Assembly: GCF_000283155.1 (NCBI RefSeq)
Contig: NW_004454195.1
Coordinates: 5,924,940 to 5,988,939, forward strand
DNA from: Ceratotherium simum simum
Lineage: Eukaryota; Chordata; Mammalia; Perissodactyla; Rhinocerotidae
Direction of reading: 5' to 3'
DNA length: 64,000 nucleotides
This document shows, piece after piece, positions 35,144-44,190 of the stretch. A model generated the notes under the pieces. The model saw only the letters and a program-made list of their open reading frames with translations, was not told where the DNA came from and did not search any database. Numbering within the stretch: position 1 is the stretch's first letter; every line of letters begins with the position of its first letter. Position numbers and translations under genes: made by a program.

Positions 35144-35148
35144 GATGG

Positions 35149-35536
35149 TGTATTGGTTTGCTAGGGCTGCTGTAACAAAGTACAATAGATTGGGTGATTT
35201 AAATAAGTGAAATCTATCGTCCAACAGTTCCGGAGGCTAGAAGTCCAAGATCAAGGGGTCAGCAGGGTTGGTTTCCTCTGAGGCCTCTCTCCTTGACTTG
35301 TAGTTCGCTGCCTTCTCCTTGTGCCCTCACATGGTCTTCCCTCTGTGTGTTTCTCCATCCTAATCTCCTCTTCTGATAAGAACACTAGTCATATTGGATT
35401 AGGATCCACTCTAATGACCTCATTTTAATTGAATTACCTCTTTAAAGACCTATCTTCAAACACAGTTACATTCTTGAATACCAGGGGCTAGAATTTCAAC
35501 ATAGAAATTTGGGGGGACACAATTCAGCCCATAACA
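35149..35536 (-). repeat. MLT1A-like MaLR solitary LTR, reverse, with TSD
   Basis: It begins TGTATTGGTTTGCTAGGG and ends CCCATAACA, with the 5-bp direct repeat GATGG on both sides (35,144-35,148 and 35,537-35,541). Internal blocks match the LTR at 8.2 kb. This is a clean solitary LTR. Confidence 0.93.
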
Positions 35537-35541
35537 GATGG

Positions 35542-36831
35542 TGTTCTGGGAAGGACTGTGAACAGGGAGGCAGATCACCTGAGTTATCCCAGCCTTGCCA
35601 CTAGCTGTGTCTTTTGCTGTTAGTCTTTTAGATCTCTCAGCTTCTATTCTTGCATGATGCCTTTTGCTTCATGCTGAGATTCAAAGATTAGTATCAGCCT
35701 TATTAGTGAGTAATTTTATATTACGCTTATGCATCTCAGACATCTTCAATTTCTGCAAAATTCTGTGGTCATCCTTTAATATCCAGATGAGATGGTTTGA
35801 ATCTCCATCTCACATGTTACTAGAAGTATTCTCTGATACTCTTTGAATTTTCTGAGGGGCTTCACTCTCCAGGGGTCAGGGCTGCAGCTGATCATTGCTC
35901 TTGGCTTCTGAAACTGCTCTCTTCTCGATCAGCTTTCTCATGCAGGACCCAACCCCAGTCCCTTCTCTCAAAAGTGTCCTAACAAGAACTGTTGAGGAGA
36001 ACAGAATTTTACTGGAGGTTTTAGGGGAAAGGGTAGGGATGGTAACATTACATTATACTGCAAGAAAAATCTTTAAACTGAATTGTAGACTTCCCTGTTT
36101 TAAGACTCTGTGGCGTTTTCTTAAATCAAGGCATTTCTTACATCTCCCATTTTGGCTCCTGCTTACAGCTTCTACTCGGCTACTCGGACCCCTTTCTTTT
36201 CCTCAAGACCTTCCTTCTATTTCTCCTCCTTCCTTGTTCCCTCATCTACCCCACCCCAGTTTCTCAAGCTGTTAATGAACAACTCCTAAAATCCTGTTGT
36301 TTTCTTATGCAGTGATATAACTCTTTCCCAGTTGCATCTTTCCTTTAGTTGGCCACTGGGAGGAGTAGGTCGGGGTGGGGCTCAACTTTCTCAACCAAAG
36401 ACCCATCAGAAATATTCCCAACACAGAGTCACCTCCTCTGCTGTGAATTATGCCTCGAGTGTGTTCAAGCTGCTCACCCTCTTTGTTTAAAATCAGATCC
36501 TTGTCCCTCTCTCCCATCTATCCCTTTTACTACAGTCTGTACAAGAGGCTTTAGGGATCACCCTTTCATCTGTAATGCAGGTGAATTGATGTTAACAACA
36601 GTTTGGAGTACATTTTGGTGTTTTTATGTAACATGAACATGAATGGTAAGAAAAAAGAAGACATACTTTGTCCTCCTGGTTATACAGTACTGATGATTAT
36701 TTCAAGTAGAAAAACATTATAGGGTCATCTATTTGACTCCCTCTTACTTGAGAGTTAAGTGGGTCAAGGAAGAAATTGCCCATTTCATAGCTATTATTGG
36801 TGGAAAGTGTCAATCCTTTTTTCTCTGTATC
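35542..36831. other. Repeat-poor stretch flanking the provirus
   Basis: No gene or repeat recognised. Open frames (126 codons at 35,895; 95 codons at 36,349) have no domain. Confidence 0.4.
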
Positions 36832-37209
36832 TGTTGTTGACCTGAAACAAATAGACAGCCAGTTATTTCTCCAGCAAAAATGGATTTATTCAAGATCAGC
36901 AAAGAATTGCAATTTGGGGTCTGCAACCATGGCAGGCCACGTGCAAGTCCCCCAGCAGCAAGGGAAGGGAAACTCTTCTATAGAGGGGAAGAGGAAATTG
37001 GAAGGGCTATTGTAAACAAAGAGTTTGACATGTAGTGGCTTTTCATGGGCTGAGTTGTCACGGTCTCTCATTGGCTGAGCTTCTTGCTGGTCAAGAAGAG
37101 CAAGTCTTTCTTCTTCCTGTTGGGCTCTGCTTTCGATGTAGGGTGTGAGAGCCCCCTCTTTTGGCTTCTTGACTCCAAATTAATGAGGTTTCTGTTTATT
37201 AATTTGACA
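36832..37209 (-). repeat. 3' LTR of the provirus
   Basis: About 378 bp, TG...CA on the plus strand. It pairs with 43,541-43,910. An AATAAA (minus strand) at 36,885-36,890 is the likely polyadenylation signal. It shares with the other LTR the 'agttatttctccagcaaaaa' block and the end 'tgtttattaatttgaca'. One of two CCAAT-type boxes present in the 5' LTR is damaged here (ATGGG for ATTGG). Confidence 0.92.
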
Positions 37210-37221
37210 TTTTCCTCTTTT
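37210..37221 (-). other. Polypurine tract of the provirus
   Basis: On the minus strand AAAAGAGGAAAA directly precedes the LTR start TGTCAAATT. A purine run abutting the 3' LTR is the plus-strand DNA primer site in retroviruses, and it fixes the LTR boundary. Confidence 0.88.
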
Positions 37222-37603
37222 GGTCAAGATCATTCTCTGAAAGCATCGCTGATCAAGAGCCAGGTTTTTCTGGTTTCAGCAGACTTGTGTCCCTTGACGT
37301 CAGGAACAACGTTTCCTTGGTGTCATATCCCATGTCAGAGGGAAAGCGCACCGATTGGAAACCTATTGAGGCCACATTTGAGTAACAAGAAGGGGTAGAA
37401 GGGAGAACTTTCAGGCATTTTTCTTTCTAAAGTCAATGTGTTATCAAGATCACAGGCACTGGAGATCATCTGAAGTGTTATGTCATCATCAAAGGTTTGG
37501 CAGACAAACTTCCAACAGGCCTGGTCCAGACATCTTGGAAAAGCTGTAACATCAGATGTTGCCTGCTTCAATTCTGGGAAATCTTTAATTTCAGGTCACC
37601 ACA
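37222..37603 (-). other. Segment between integrase and 3' LTR; env missing
   Basis: Only about 380 bp separate the integrase end from the polypurine tract, whereas a class I env needs well over 1 kb. A 78-codon frame (37,335-37,571) shows no signal peptide, cleavage site or membrane segment that I recognise. The region may be a deletion scar of env or viral 3' sequence. Confidence 0.7.
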
Positions 37604-38640
37604 TTATGTGCAGGTCCACTCAAGGTTTAGTGCTTTCTTTAGGTGTGTTACATGAACCCAGGAGTCTGTTCCCCAGAGTTTTGTGGTACAAGGGTTAGTT
37701 AGCCATACCTGATAGGGGCCTTTCCAGACAAATTGAAGAGAGTCCTTCTGGAGGTGTCTTTTCCAATAGACAAAATCTCCAGGTTGCAAAGAGTGATACT
37801 AGGGTCTTTGTCTCCCTAGAGTGCACTGTGAAAAGATTGCTTTACCAAAACATGGTTATTTTTAATAAAAGCAATTAGGCCTTTGCAATATTGGAGTATA
37901 TCTCCCTTAATCAGCTGTGGGTCAAAAGAAGCAGAAGCCAAGTGCATTGGGTGTCCTGTGACTATCTCAAAGGGTGAGTTTATGAGTTCCAAAGGGGATG
38001 AAGCTAATATTTAGAAGGACCAACTGCAATGCCTTTGGCCAAGGTACTTGGAGGGTCTCTACAAATTTTGCCAACCGAGTCTTAATAATGCTTTTGGTGC
38101 AACTAAACCAGAAGATTGAGGATGGTAAGCACAGTGAAAGTGTTGTAAAACCAGCGAAACAGTGCAGACTTGCCAAAGTACCTGACCAGTAAAATGTGTT
38201 CCTAGGTCACTATGAAGCTTGAGTGGAGTTCCCCAGATAGGGATAATCCTTTCAAAAAGACTTTAGCCACAGAAAAGGCAGTAGTCTGTCTGCAAGGAAA
38301 GGCTTCATTCCAGTGAGAAAGCATGCAAACCACGACTAAAACATATTTATATCCATGAGATGAGGGCTGTTGTATGAAATCCATTTGCCAAACCTCGAAT
38401 GGTCCATTAGGCAGTTTAAAATGTCTGAGAGCAGTAGGAACCGGCTCCCCTGGGTTGTATTTTGGATAAGTGGGACAGGTGAGGTAGGCACTTGTTGCAG
38501 CCCTGTTACTATTTCCCCACCAATATTGATTCATAAACGCTGTCATTTTGTCAGTAGACCAATGGTTTAATGCATGTACAGTGGTTAGGAGTGGGGATTT
38601 TAGAGTCTCTGGTAGGACTGGGTTGTTATTTGGTTCAAAC
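37604..38640 (-). pseudogene. pol: Provirus integrase region of pol, inactive
   Basis: Integrase joins viral DNA to the host chromosome. The N-terminal zinc motif is visible (H-A-L-N-H near 38,565), but the final cysteine of the C-x-x-C pair has become tyrosine (C-P-T-Y). In the core the first acid lies in W-Q-M-D-F-I and the second in S-D-L-G-T-H-F. The third, normally E in G-x-V-E-R-T-N, reads G-L-V-A near 38,100, so the triad is broken. A C-terminal domain starting G-D-F-V-Y-W-K-R (37,604-37,789) follows after frame changes. The nearest stop ends it 380 bp before the polypurine tract. Confidence 0.9.
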
Positions 38641-39522
38641 CAGAGTTTTCTCTTTTTTATAAAACCAAAAATTGTTGAATTTCTGATCTTGTTTTTCCTT
38701 TTCTGAGGCCAATTGTTGGGCTTCTCGAGCCAGTTTTTCTAAGTTATCATTTGAGGAAATATCCCTTTGGACCATGACAGAGGCTTGGCTGTTGTTGGTT
38801 CCTTTAAGGGCTGAATTCCTTTGAGAAATGTCAGCAAGGTGATTTCCTTTAGCTTCTAGAGAGTCAAGTTTAGAATGCCCTAGGATCTTAATAATAGCTA
38901 AAGCAGTAGGTAAAAATATAGCATCCAACAATTCCTGAACATAGGGACCATTTTTCCTTTTATTTCTGCTGAAAGTAAGGAAGCCACATTGCTTCCACAA
39001 CATTCCAAAATCATGAGCCACTCTGAAAGCATATCTACTATCAGTACAAATAATGTCAGTTTTGCCGTGGGCTAAAGTAGAAGCCTGTGCAAGAGCATGT
39101 AATTCAGCCTGTTGGATCGAAGTAGCCATAGGTAAAGGTGCTGCCTTAATGATAAGAAAAGGAGTTGCAAAAGCATATCCAGCACACTATTTGCCATTGT
39201 CACCTTTTAAATAAGAACCATCAGTTATCCATGAGAAGTCAGTGTTACTCAAAGGAGTTTCCTGCAGATCATCACATGGAGTCAGGAGGTGGTCCATCAG
39301 TGTTAAACAGTTGCGAGGGGCTTCATCAGTAATGGAGGGGAAAAGAGTAGCAGGGTTAAGATTATTACTACATAAAAGAGTTATATGAGGAGCAGTCAAC
39401 AAAAGGATTTCATAGGAGGTGAGGTGACTGATTGAAATATGTTGAGTGTGATGAGAATTCAGGAGGGCTTCTACTGCATGAGGTACAAAAATGGTTAATG
39501 CCAATGTTACTGCAATAAACAA
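38635..39522 (-). pseudogene. pol: Provirus RNase H region of pol, one in-frame stop
   Basis: RNase H removes the RNA strand during reverse transcription. The first acid is in I-T-D-G-S-Y, the second in Q-Q-A-E-L-H-A-L, the third in C-T-D-S-R-Y-A-F and a fourth in N-H-L-A-D, so the catalytic set appears complete. The frame is continuous from 39,522 to 38,635 apart from one TAG at about 39,187, giving the best-preserved coding segment of the element (about 295 codons). Confidence 0.9.
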
Positions 39523-39553
39523 AAAAACAAAAAAAACAAAAAATGGTTAATGG
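39485..39553 (+). mobile_element. Micro-insertion of an L1 3' terminus inside pol, with TSD
   Basis: Bases 39,501-39,536 read ccaatgttactgcaataaac followed by A-rich sequence. This equals the last bases of the L1 at 26.8 kb (read on its minus strand). The insertion is flanked by ACAAAAATGGTTAATG (39,485-39,500) and ACAAAAAATGGTTAATG (39,537-39,553), a 16-bp TSD with one extra A. It is plus-strand, opposite to the provirus. Confidence 0.85.
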
Positions 39554-40905
39554 GGATCCCACAATGATTTTTTTAGTGGCCTCAACCAAAAGGGCAGTGG
39601 CATAATGGCTCTAAGGCAAGGGGGCTATCCTCATGACACAAGGTCCAGTCACTGGCTACAATACCCTATGGTTTGATGGTGGTCCTAGTGTTTTTGGGTG
39701 AGTACCCCAAGGGCATTCCCTTTCTATTAATATACCAAAAGGAAAAAGGAAATCTAATAGTTGGAATGTCCAAGGACAGGCAGGCTTGTCAAACTCTTCT
39801 TTAAGGCCTTAAAGCCTATGTCATCTGATTCTTCCCATAAAACTGGGTCAGGGCTGTTGTTCTTTAGTAAAATATACAGAGGTTTGGCCACAAGAAAGAA
39901 ATTTGGAATCCAGTCTTGGCAATAACCAAATAGCCTGCGAAAACCTCACATCTGGTGCTTAGTTTTAGGTTTTGGGAAACTTAGGACACCATGAAGCCTA
40001 TCTGGATCTAGGTATAGCCCTTGTTCTGCTATCAGATGCCCTAAATATTGAACTTGGGTTTGGGCAAACTCATTCTCGTTGGCGACCTTATGTCTTTTTA
40101 AGGCTAAAAGCTTTAGCAAGTGGATGCTATCTTCCTGTGAGGAGACTTGGGAGGGAGAGCAAAGAAGCAAATCATCTACATATTGCAACAAACTAGAACC
40201 CCTAGGAACTTTACATCATCCAGGTCAGCCTTCAGGATTTGTGAAAAATGAGAAGGGCTCTCAGTAAAACCCTGAGACATTACTGTCCAGGTGAATTGTT
40301 TTCCTTTTCAAGTGAAGGCAGAGAGGTATTGACTAGCTTCATCAACTGGAATACTAAAGAATGCACTACATAAATCAATTACTGGTAAGAATTTGCATCC
40401 AGTGGGAATGGATGCTAGTAGCATATGAAGGTTAGGAACAACAGTGTCAAGGGATAACAGTGTTGATTATTGCTCGGAGGTCCTGGACAAGCCTCCACCC
40501 TCGGCCCTGGGGTAGGACCAGTACAAGGGATAATGAGGCCCTGAGCTGTGTAATCTTTTATTATGGGCTTTATACCTTGAAGGGCTTCTTTACTTATAGG
40601 GTTTTGGTTAATTCTGGGGAGAGGTTTTGAGGGAACTATTGGAATCTTGATGGGAGGTGCACTGTGAATTTTACCAAGATCAGTTGGAGATTTTGCCCAT
40701 AAGGAGGGTGATAGGTGATTCAATAGGGATAAATGATCAATGTTTCCAGAATCAGCTTTAGTACCATCAGAAATGGAGCAAATAAAAGATGTCAAAGGGT
40801 TGTTTAATTTACCTGGTTGGCTGTTTTGATGGCTACTGTCAAATTCTAGAATTATGCCCCCTTTCAGGAGAAAGAAATTCCAGTATGATACTTTTCCAAG
40901 AAGTT
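39554..40905 (-). pseudogene. pol: Provirus reverse transcriptase region of pol, frameshifted
   Basis: Reverse transcriptase copies viral RNA to DNA. The N-terminal part (40,415-40,795) includes W-A-K-S-P-T-D and P-I-S-K-E-A-L. The polymerase active site L-Q-Y-V-D-D-L-L-L lies near 40,180, and the following frame continues to 39,946 with L-G-H-L-I-A. Between 40,415 and 40,190 coding matches are visible in other frames, so at least one frameshift separates the halves. YVDD is typical of class I elements. Confidence 0.9.
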
Positions 40906-41160
40906 TCAGCCTAATAAATGAATAGGGGCAGAGGAACTAAGGAGAAAAGGATGTGTGTCTCTCAAACGTCCTAAACAAAAGTGAATAGGTTCAGAGATAG
41001 GAGCCTTTTGAGGTTTATTAGAAATCGCCACTTTTGAACTGTTTTGGTACTCTGAGGCAGGGGCTGCTTTATAGTAGCAGGATTCAGCACTGAGCGTGGC
41101 TCTGGTGTCAAGACAGAAAGAGATTAATCTCCAATCTGGCAAAATGTTTCTCCAAACCAA
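40906..41160 (-). pseudogene. pol: Provirus protease region, active site altered
   Basis: Retroviral aspartic proteases carry D-T/S-G at the active site. Here the motif reads D-T-R-A-T-L-S near 41,105, with glycine replaced by arginine, which should abolish activity. The C-terminal hallmark is seen as P-I-H-L-L-G at 40,906-40,925, after which a stop ends this frame. It lies between gag and the polymerase, as in gammaretroviruses. Confidence 0.85.
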
Positions 41161-41224
41161 TTATAAGGGAGAATTGGGAAGAGCCCCTAAGGTTCCCTGG
41201 AGACCCGTCTTTGGGAATTTGGAG

Positions 41225-42853
41225 GACATTGGAAAAGCTGGTCAGAGGGCTGAAGGCACTCGAAGTGCTTAAATTTGTAAAAATCTCTTTACTAATGTCC
41301 TGGCTCTGAAATAATAACAGAAACTAAGAGGTTTTTGGTTTCATTTAGGGGCCTTCATTTGCTGGAGTAGAGAATTAAGAATTTTGACTCATCTAGAGTG
41401 CAAGAGAGTTGGTTTGCCAGATTAATTAAATCTGGAGCGGACACAGTTTCTCATTCCGTCCTGATCCTCTTCACTAGAAGGGAGAGCTCCTGGTACAGCC
41501 CATTAATAAACATAGAGTTAAAAGCTACTCGGGTAGAATCAGCATCTGAAGGAAGACAGAATTATCTTTAAAAACAATCTGAAGTCAATTGTAATAATCA
41601 CGAAAAGGTTTATCAGGTTTTTGTGCGCAAGTCTGAATTTTGTTCCATTCAATAGGCTTTGGGAAAGCCCTAGGAGTTGCCAGATGAAGTTGTCTAGTGA
41701 TTGCCCGAGCTTGATCATACAACACGTCAGTGGGTAGGTCTCTTAGAGACCTCTGCAATCCTCGAGACCTTTCAGGATGTTCCCAAGTAGCAGTTTTCAT
41801 CCAATGCCGGGCCTGGCCTTCACCAACAAGCATATGAACTAGCTGATATAAGTCAGAGAAACCAGATTGATATGTTTGAATGACTATATTAAATTCCTCA
41901 GTAAATCTGTGAGGATCTTCAGCTACTTTCGAAAAATCTTTGACTGTGGCTCGCAGTTCAGCTTTAGTCCAAGGAATATAATAAATCAAAGGTTCAGCCT
42001 TTGGATCCCCCGAAGGCTTACTTTTAAAGGGACAGGTTCTAATAGGTTCAGAGGAACAAGGGAGTGCAGAGAGATTCTGAGAAAAGGAGAAGTTCACTGA
42101 GAGTGTTAGTGTTGGAGAACTGAGAGTATAGAGGAGGTGTAGGCAGTATAGAAGGGGAGGAGAAAGATGGGGGGAGGCAAAGCATGAGAAAAAGAAGCGG
42201 GGAAAGAGGAACAGGAGGCTTCAGAAGCCATTTTATCTGTCTGTCTTTGTTTGTTTGCCTCAGTTAATCTTAAAATTTCATTTTGCAAAGAGGCAATTTT
42301 AGACTCCTGATAAGATTTGGAAGCCTCAAAATGCCAATTGAAATGGGCGTTCCATTCAGTTTTGGAAATTACAGAGTTATGGTTGTCCAATTTGGTTTTA
42401 ATAAAAGTAAGTTTGGAGCCAGCTCTGATGGTCTAGTGGATAAAGTTCGGTGCTCTAACTGCTTTGGGGGCCCAGGTTCGTTTCCCGGTTGGGGAACCTC
42501 ACCACCCGTCTGTTAGTTACCATGCTGCAGTGGCAGCTCATATAGAAGAACTGGAAGGACTTACAACTAGGATATACAATCATGAGCTGGGATTTCAGAG
42601 AGAAAAAAAAAAGGAAGATTGGCAACAGATGTTATCTCAGGACTAATCCTTCCCTGCAAAAAAAAAGTAAGTTTGGGGAGTGCAAAAGTTTCCCATTATG
42701 GCCATTGATATTCTAAGTTACTTTTGGTTAAATCAGTCCATTTAGTTAGAAATGCACATCAGGAAAGACTGAGGTTTTTAAAACTTAAAATTGGCCAAGG
42801 TTCCTGTAGGGGGCGAGGGCACCTTCAAAATATTTAGATAACTGGGATCCCAT
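41225..42853 (-). pseudogene. gag: Provirus gag, broken by frameshifts and a SINE
   Basis: Gag forms the viral shell. The start is the ATG at 42,853-42,851, which begins M-G-S-Q, a myristoylation-type start. The matrix region soon meets stops. After the SINE, a frame (42,390 to 42,106) includes a heptad-like stretch K-I-A-S-L-Q-N-E-I-L-R-L. The capsid frame 42,097-41,585 (170 codons) has P-W-T-K-A-E-L and Q-L-V-H-M-L-V-G-E-G, gamma-type capsid features. The frame shifts between the two. Near 41,320 a C-Y-Y-F phrase may be a zinc knuckle that lost its second cysteine. Confidence 0.88.
42417..42662 (+). mobile_element. ERE-type SINE inserted in gag, with TSD
   Basis: It starts GGAGCCAGCTCTGATGGTCTAG, contains the B-box-like GGTTCGTTTCCC and ends 'ttatctcaggactaatcc' plus an A-rich tail. 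The 14-bp TSD AAAAGTAAGTTTGG stands at 42,403-42,416 and 42,663-42,676. Orientation is opposite to the provirus. It belongs to the longer ERE form also seen at 21.8 kb. Confidence 0.93.
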
Positions 42854-42889
42854 TTCTTAGAGGTTTTTCTCTAGAATAAAAGAATAATT

Positions 42890-42962
42890 CTCAAACAGTC
42901 TAAATAGCTCAAACAGCTTAAACAGCTGGCAACTCAAACAGCTTGAACAGCTCAAACAGCCT
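42890..42962 (-). repeat. Short tandem array in provirus leader, about 10-bp unit
   Basis: On the plus strand seven imperfect copies of CTCAAACAG(C) run head to tail. It lies just upstream of the gag start on the viral sense strand. Confidence 0.9.
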
Positions 42963-42991
42963 GCAGGCTTAATACCACCCAGTCCCAATAG

Positions 42992-43290
42992 AACAGTTCA
43001 GATTCATTAAGGTAGACTGAAGGTTGACTCAATCCAGTTTCAAAGAACAGTCTGGTTCCCAAGGGAATTAGACTGAAGGTTGATCAATGTAGTTCCAAGG
43101 CACAGTCTACTCCCAAGGGAGTCAGGCCAAAAGCTGGACCAGCACAGTTCGAATGAACAGTCCAAAAATCAGACCAAAGGCTAACACAATTCCAAATACG
43201 AACAGTCAGGTTCCAAAAGGAATCGGACCAAAGGCTAGTCTACAGTTCAAGGGAAAAGCCTGATTCAAAGAGTCAGGCCGAAGTGCCATC
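42992..43290 (-). repeat. Longer tandem array in provirus leader, about 50-bp unit
   Basis: Five to six diverged units of 44-55 bp. Each begins with AACAGTC or a variant, continues with a purine-rich AAGGG block, then AGACTGAAGG or GACCAAAGG, then a CAGTTC-type end. It occupies the untranslated leader between primer-binding site and gag, where retroviruses carry their packaging signal. Confidence 0.88.
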
Positions 43291-43521
43291 TGAGTACTTG
43301 CAGACAAAGAGGGCCTTAACCAGAAAAGGACGAAGCCTTAAAACAGATCTTGAATAAAGCCTGGAGAGCCTCAAACACAAAGAGAGCAGAATCTTGGATT
43401 CAGAAGAAAGACTTACCGTCTAACTCTAGGGTCAGCGAGAAAAGCAGCGAGTTCAACGGACTCTGTTTTGGGTACCCCACCTGTTTGCTCAGCAGCTTCA
43501 GAGTTGTTGGGGGTCTTCTCT

Positions 43522-43539
43522 GAATCCCCATACTCGCCA
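43522..43539 (-). other. Putative primer-binding site
   Basis: On the minus strand TGGCGAGTATGGGGATTC starts one base after the end of the 5' LTR. A PBS is expected there and normally begins TGG, complementary to a tRNA CCA end. The rest matches no tRNA cleanly (isoleucine-, serine- and leucine-type sites each match in part), so the tRNA is not assigned. Confidence 0.6.
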
Positions 43540-43540
43540 C

Positions 43541-43910
43541 TGAAACATTGACCGTAAACAAACAGATAGCTAGTTATTTCTCCAGCAAAAATGGGTTTAT
43601 TCAGGATCAACAAAGAATTGCAATTCCGGGTCTACAACCACGGCAAGCCACGTGCAAGTGCCCCAGCAGCAAGGGAGGAGAAACTGGAGGGGAAAGGAAG
43701 CTGGGAGGGCTATTGTAAACAAAGACTTGGAGGTGTAGTGGCTTTTCATTGGCTGAGTTGTGACAGTCTCATTGGCTGAGCTTCCTGCCAGTCAAGAAGA
43801 GGAAGTCTTTCTTCTTCCTATTGGGCTTTGCTATCCATGTAGGGCATGAGAGCTCCCCCTTTTGGCCTCTCAACTCCAATTTAATGAGGTTTCTGTTTAT
43901 TAATTTGACA
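43541..43910 (-). repeat. 5' LTR of the provirus
   Basis: About 370 bp. On the minus strand it begins TGTCAAATTAATAAAC and ends ATGTTTCA. Two CCAAT boxes in an identical CTCAGCCAAT context (plus-strand ATTGG at 43,748 and 43,771) sit 23 bp apart, with a third CCAAT further upstream. AATAAA lies at 43,596-43,601. No clean TATA box was found. Confidence 0.92.
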
Positions 43911-44054
43911 CTTGAACTAAACAGCCCTGAATTTCCTGAAAACTCTCAGCAACTGTGCTAATGCTTTAGCGTCTTTACCTAGCCCCATCGTTCTGTAATC
44001 AGTGCTTTTTATCTCAACGGATTGAGGGGCTGCAGAAGAGCTTAGCAGCAAGAG
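43911..44054. other. Flank of the provirus
   Basis: Non-repetitive host sequence. No direct repeat shared with the left flank at 36,822-36,831 was found. Confidence 0.5.
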
Positions 44055-44190
44055 CATAGACTAAGGAGACAGAAGCTTTGGATTTCAGTGCTTAGTCTGT
44101 GACTTTAGGTTAAGTGACGCTGGGAAAGTCACTGAAGCTCTCTAAGTCCAGTTCTCTTATCTATACTTACTCAGGGAGGAATCCTGCTCA
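44055..44190 (+). repeat. MIR fragment
   Basis: It shows 'agtctgtgactttaggttaa', 'gctgggaaagtcactgaag' and 'ccagttctcttatctatac', a diverged MIR. Confidence 0.75.

Larger units (their letters stand above)
36832..43910 (-). mobile_element. Class I (gamma-like) endogenous retrovirus, defective provirus
   Basis: A 7.1-kb provirus lies on the minus strand. In transcription order: 5' LTR (43,541-43,910), primer-binding-site region, repeat-rich leader, gag (start near 42,853), protease, reverse transcriptase, RNase H, integrase (to about 37,604), a 380-bp tail, polypurine tract (37,210-37,221) and 3' LTR (36,832-37,209). Gag and Pol resemble gammaretrovirus-like class I elements (YVDD, TDGS and the integrase tail G-D-F-V-Y-W-K). 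No env was recognised. The two LTRs differ at roughly one in nine positions by hand count, implying an old insertion. Frameshifts, stops and two later insertions disable it. I found no matching target-site duplication. Confidence 0.93.

Noticed and set aside
37335..37571. Possible env remnant of the provirus
   Set aside because: No signal peptide, cleavage motif, immunosuppressive-type segment or membrane span could be seen; it remains an unassigned segment.
42890..43290. CRISPR-like array
   Set aside because: The units are continuous tandem repeats without unique spacers, and they lie within a retroviral leader in mammalian DNA.
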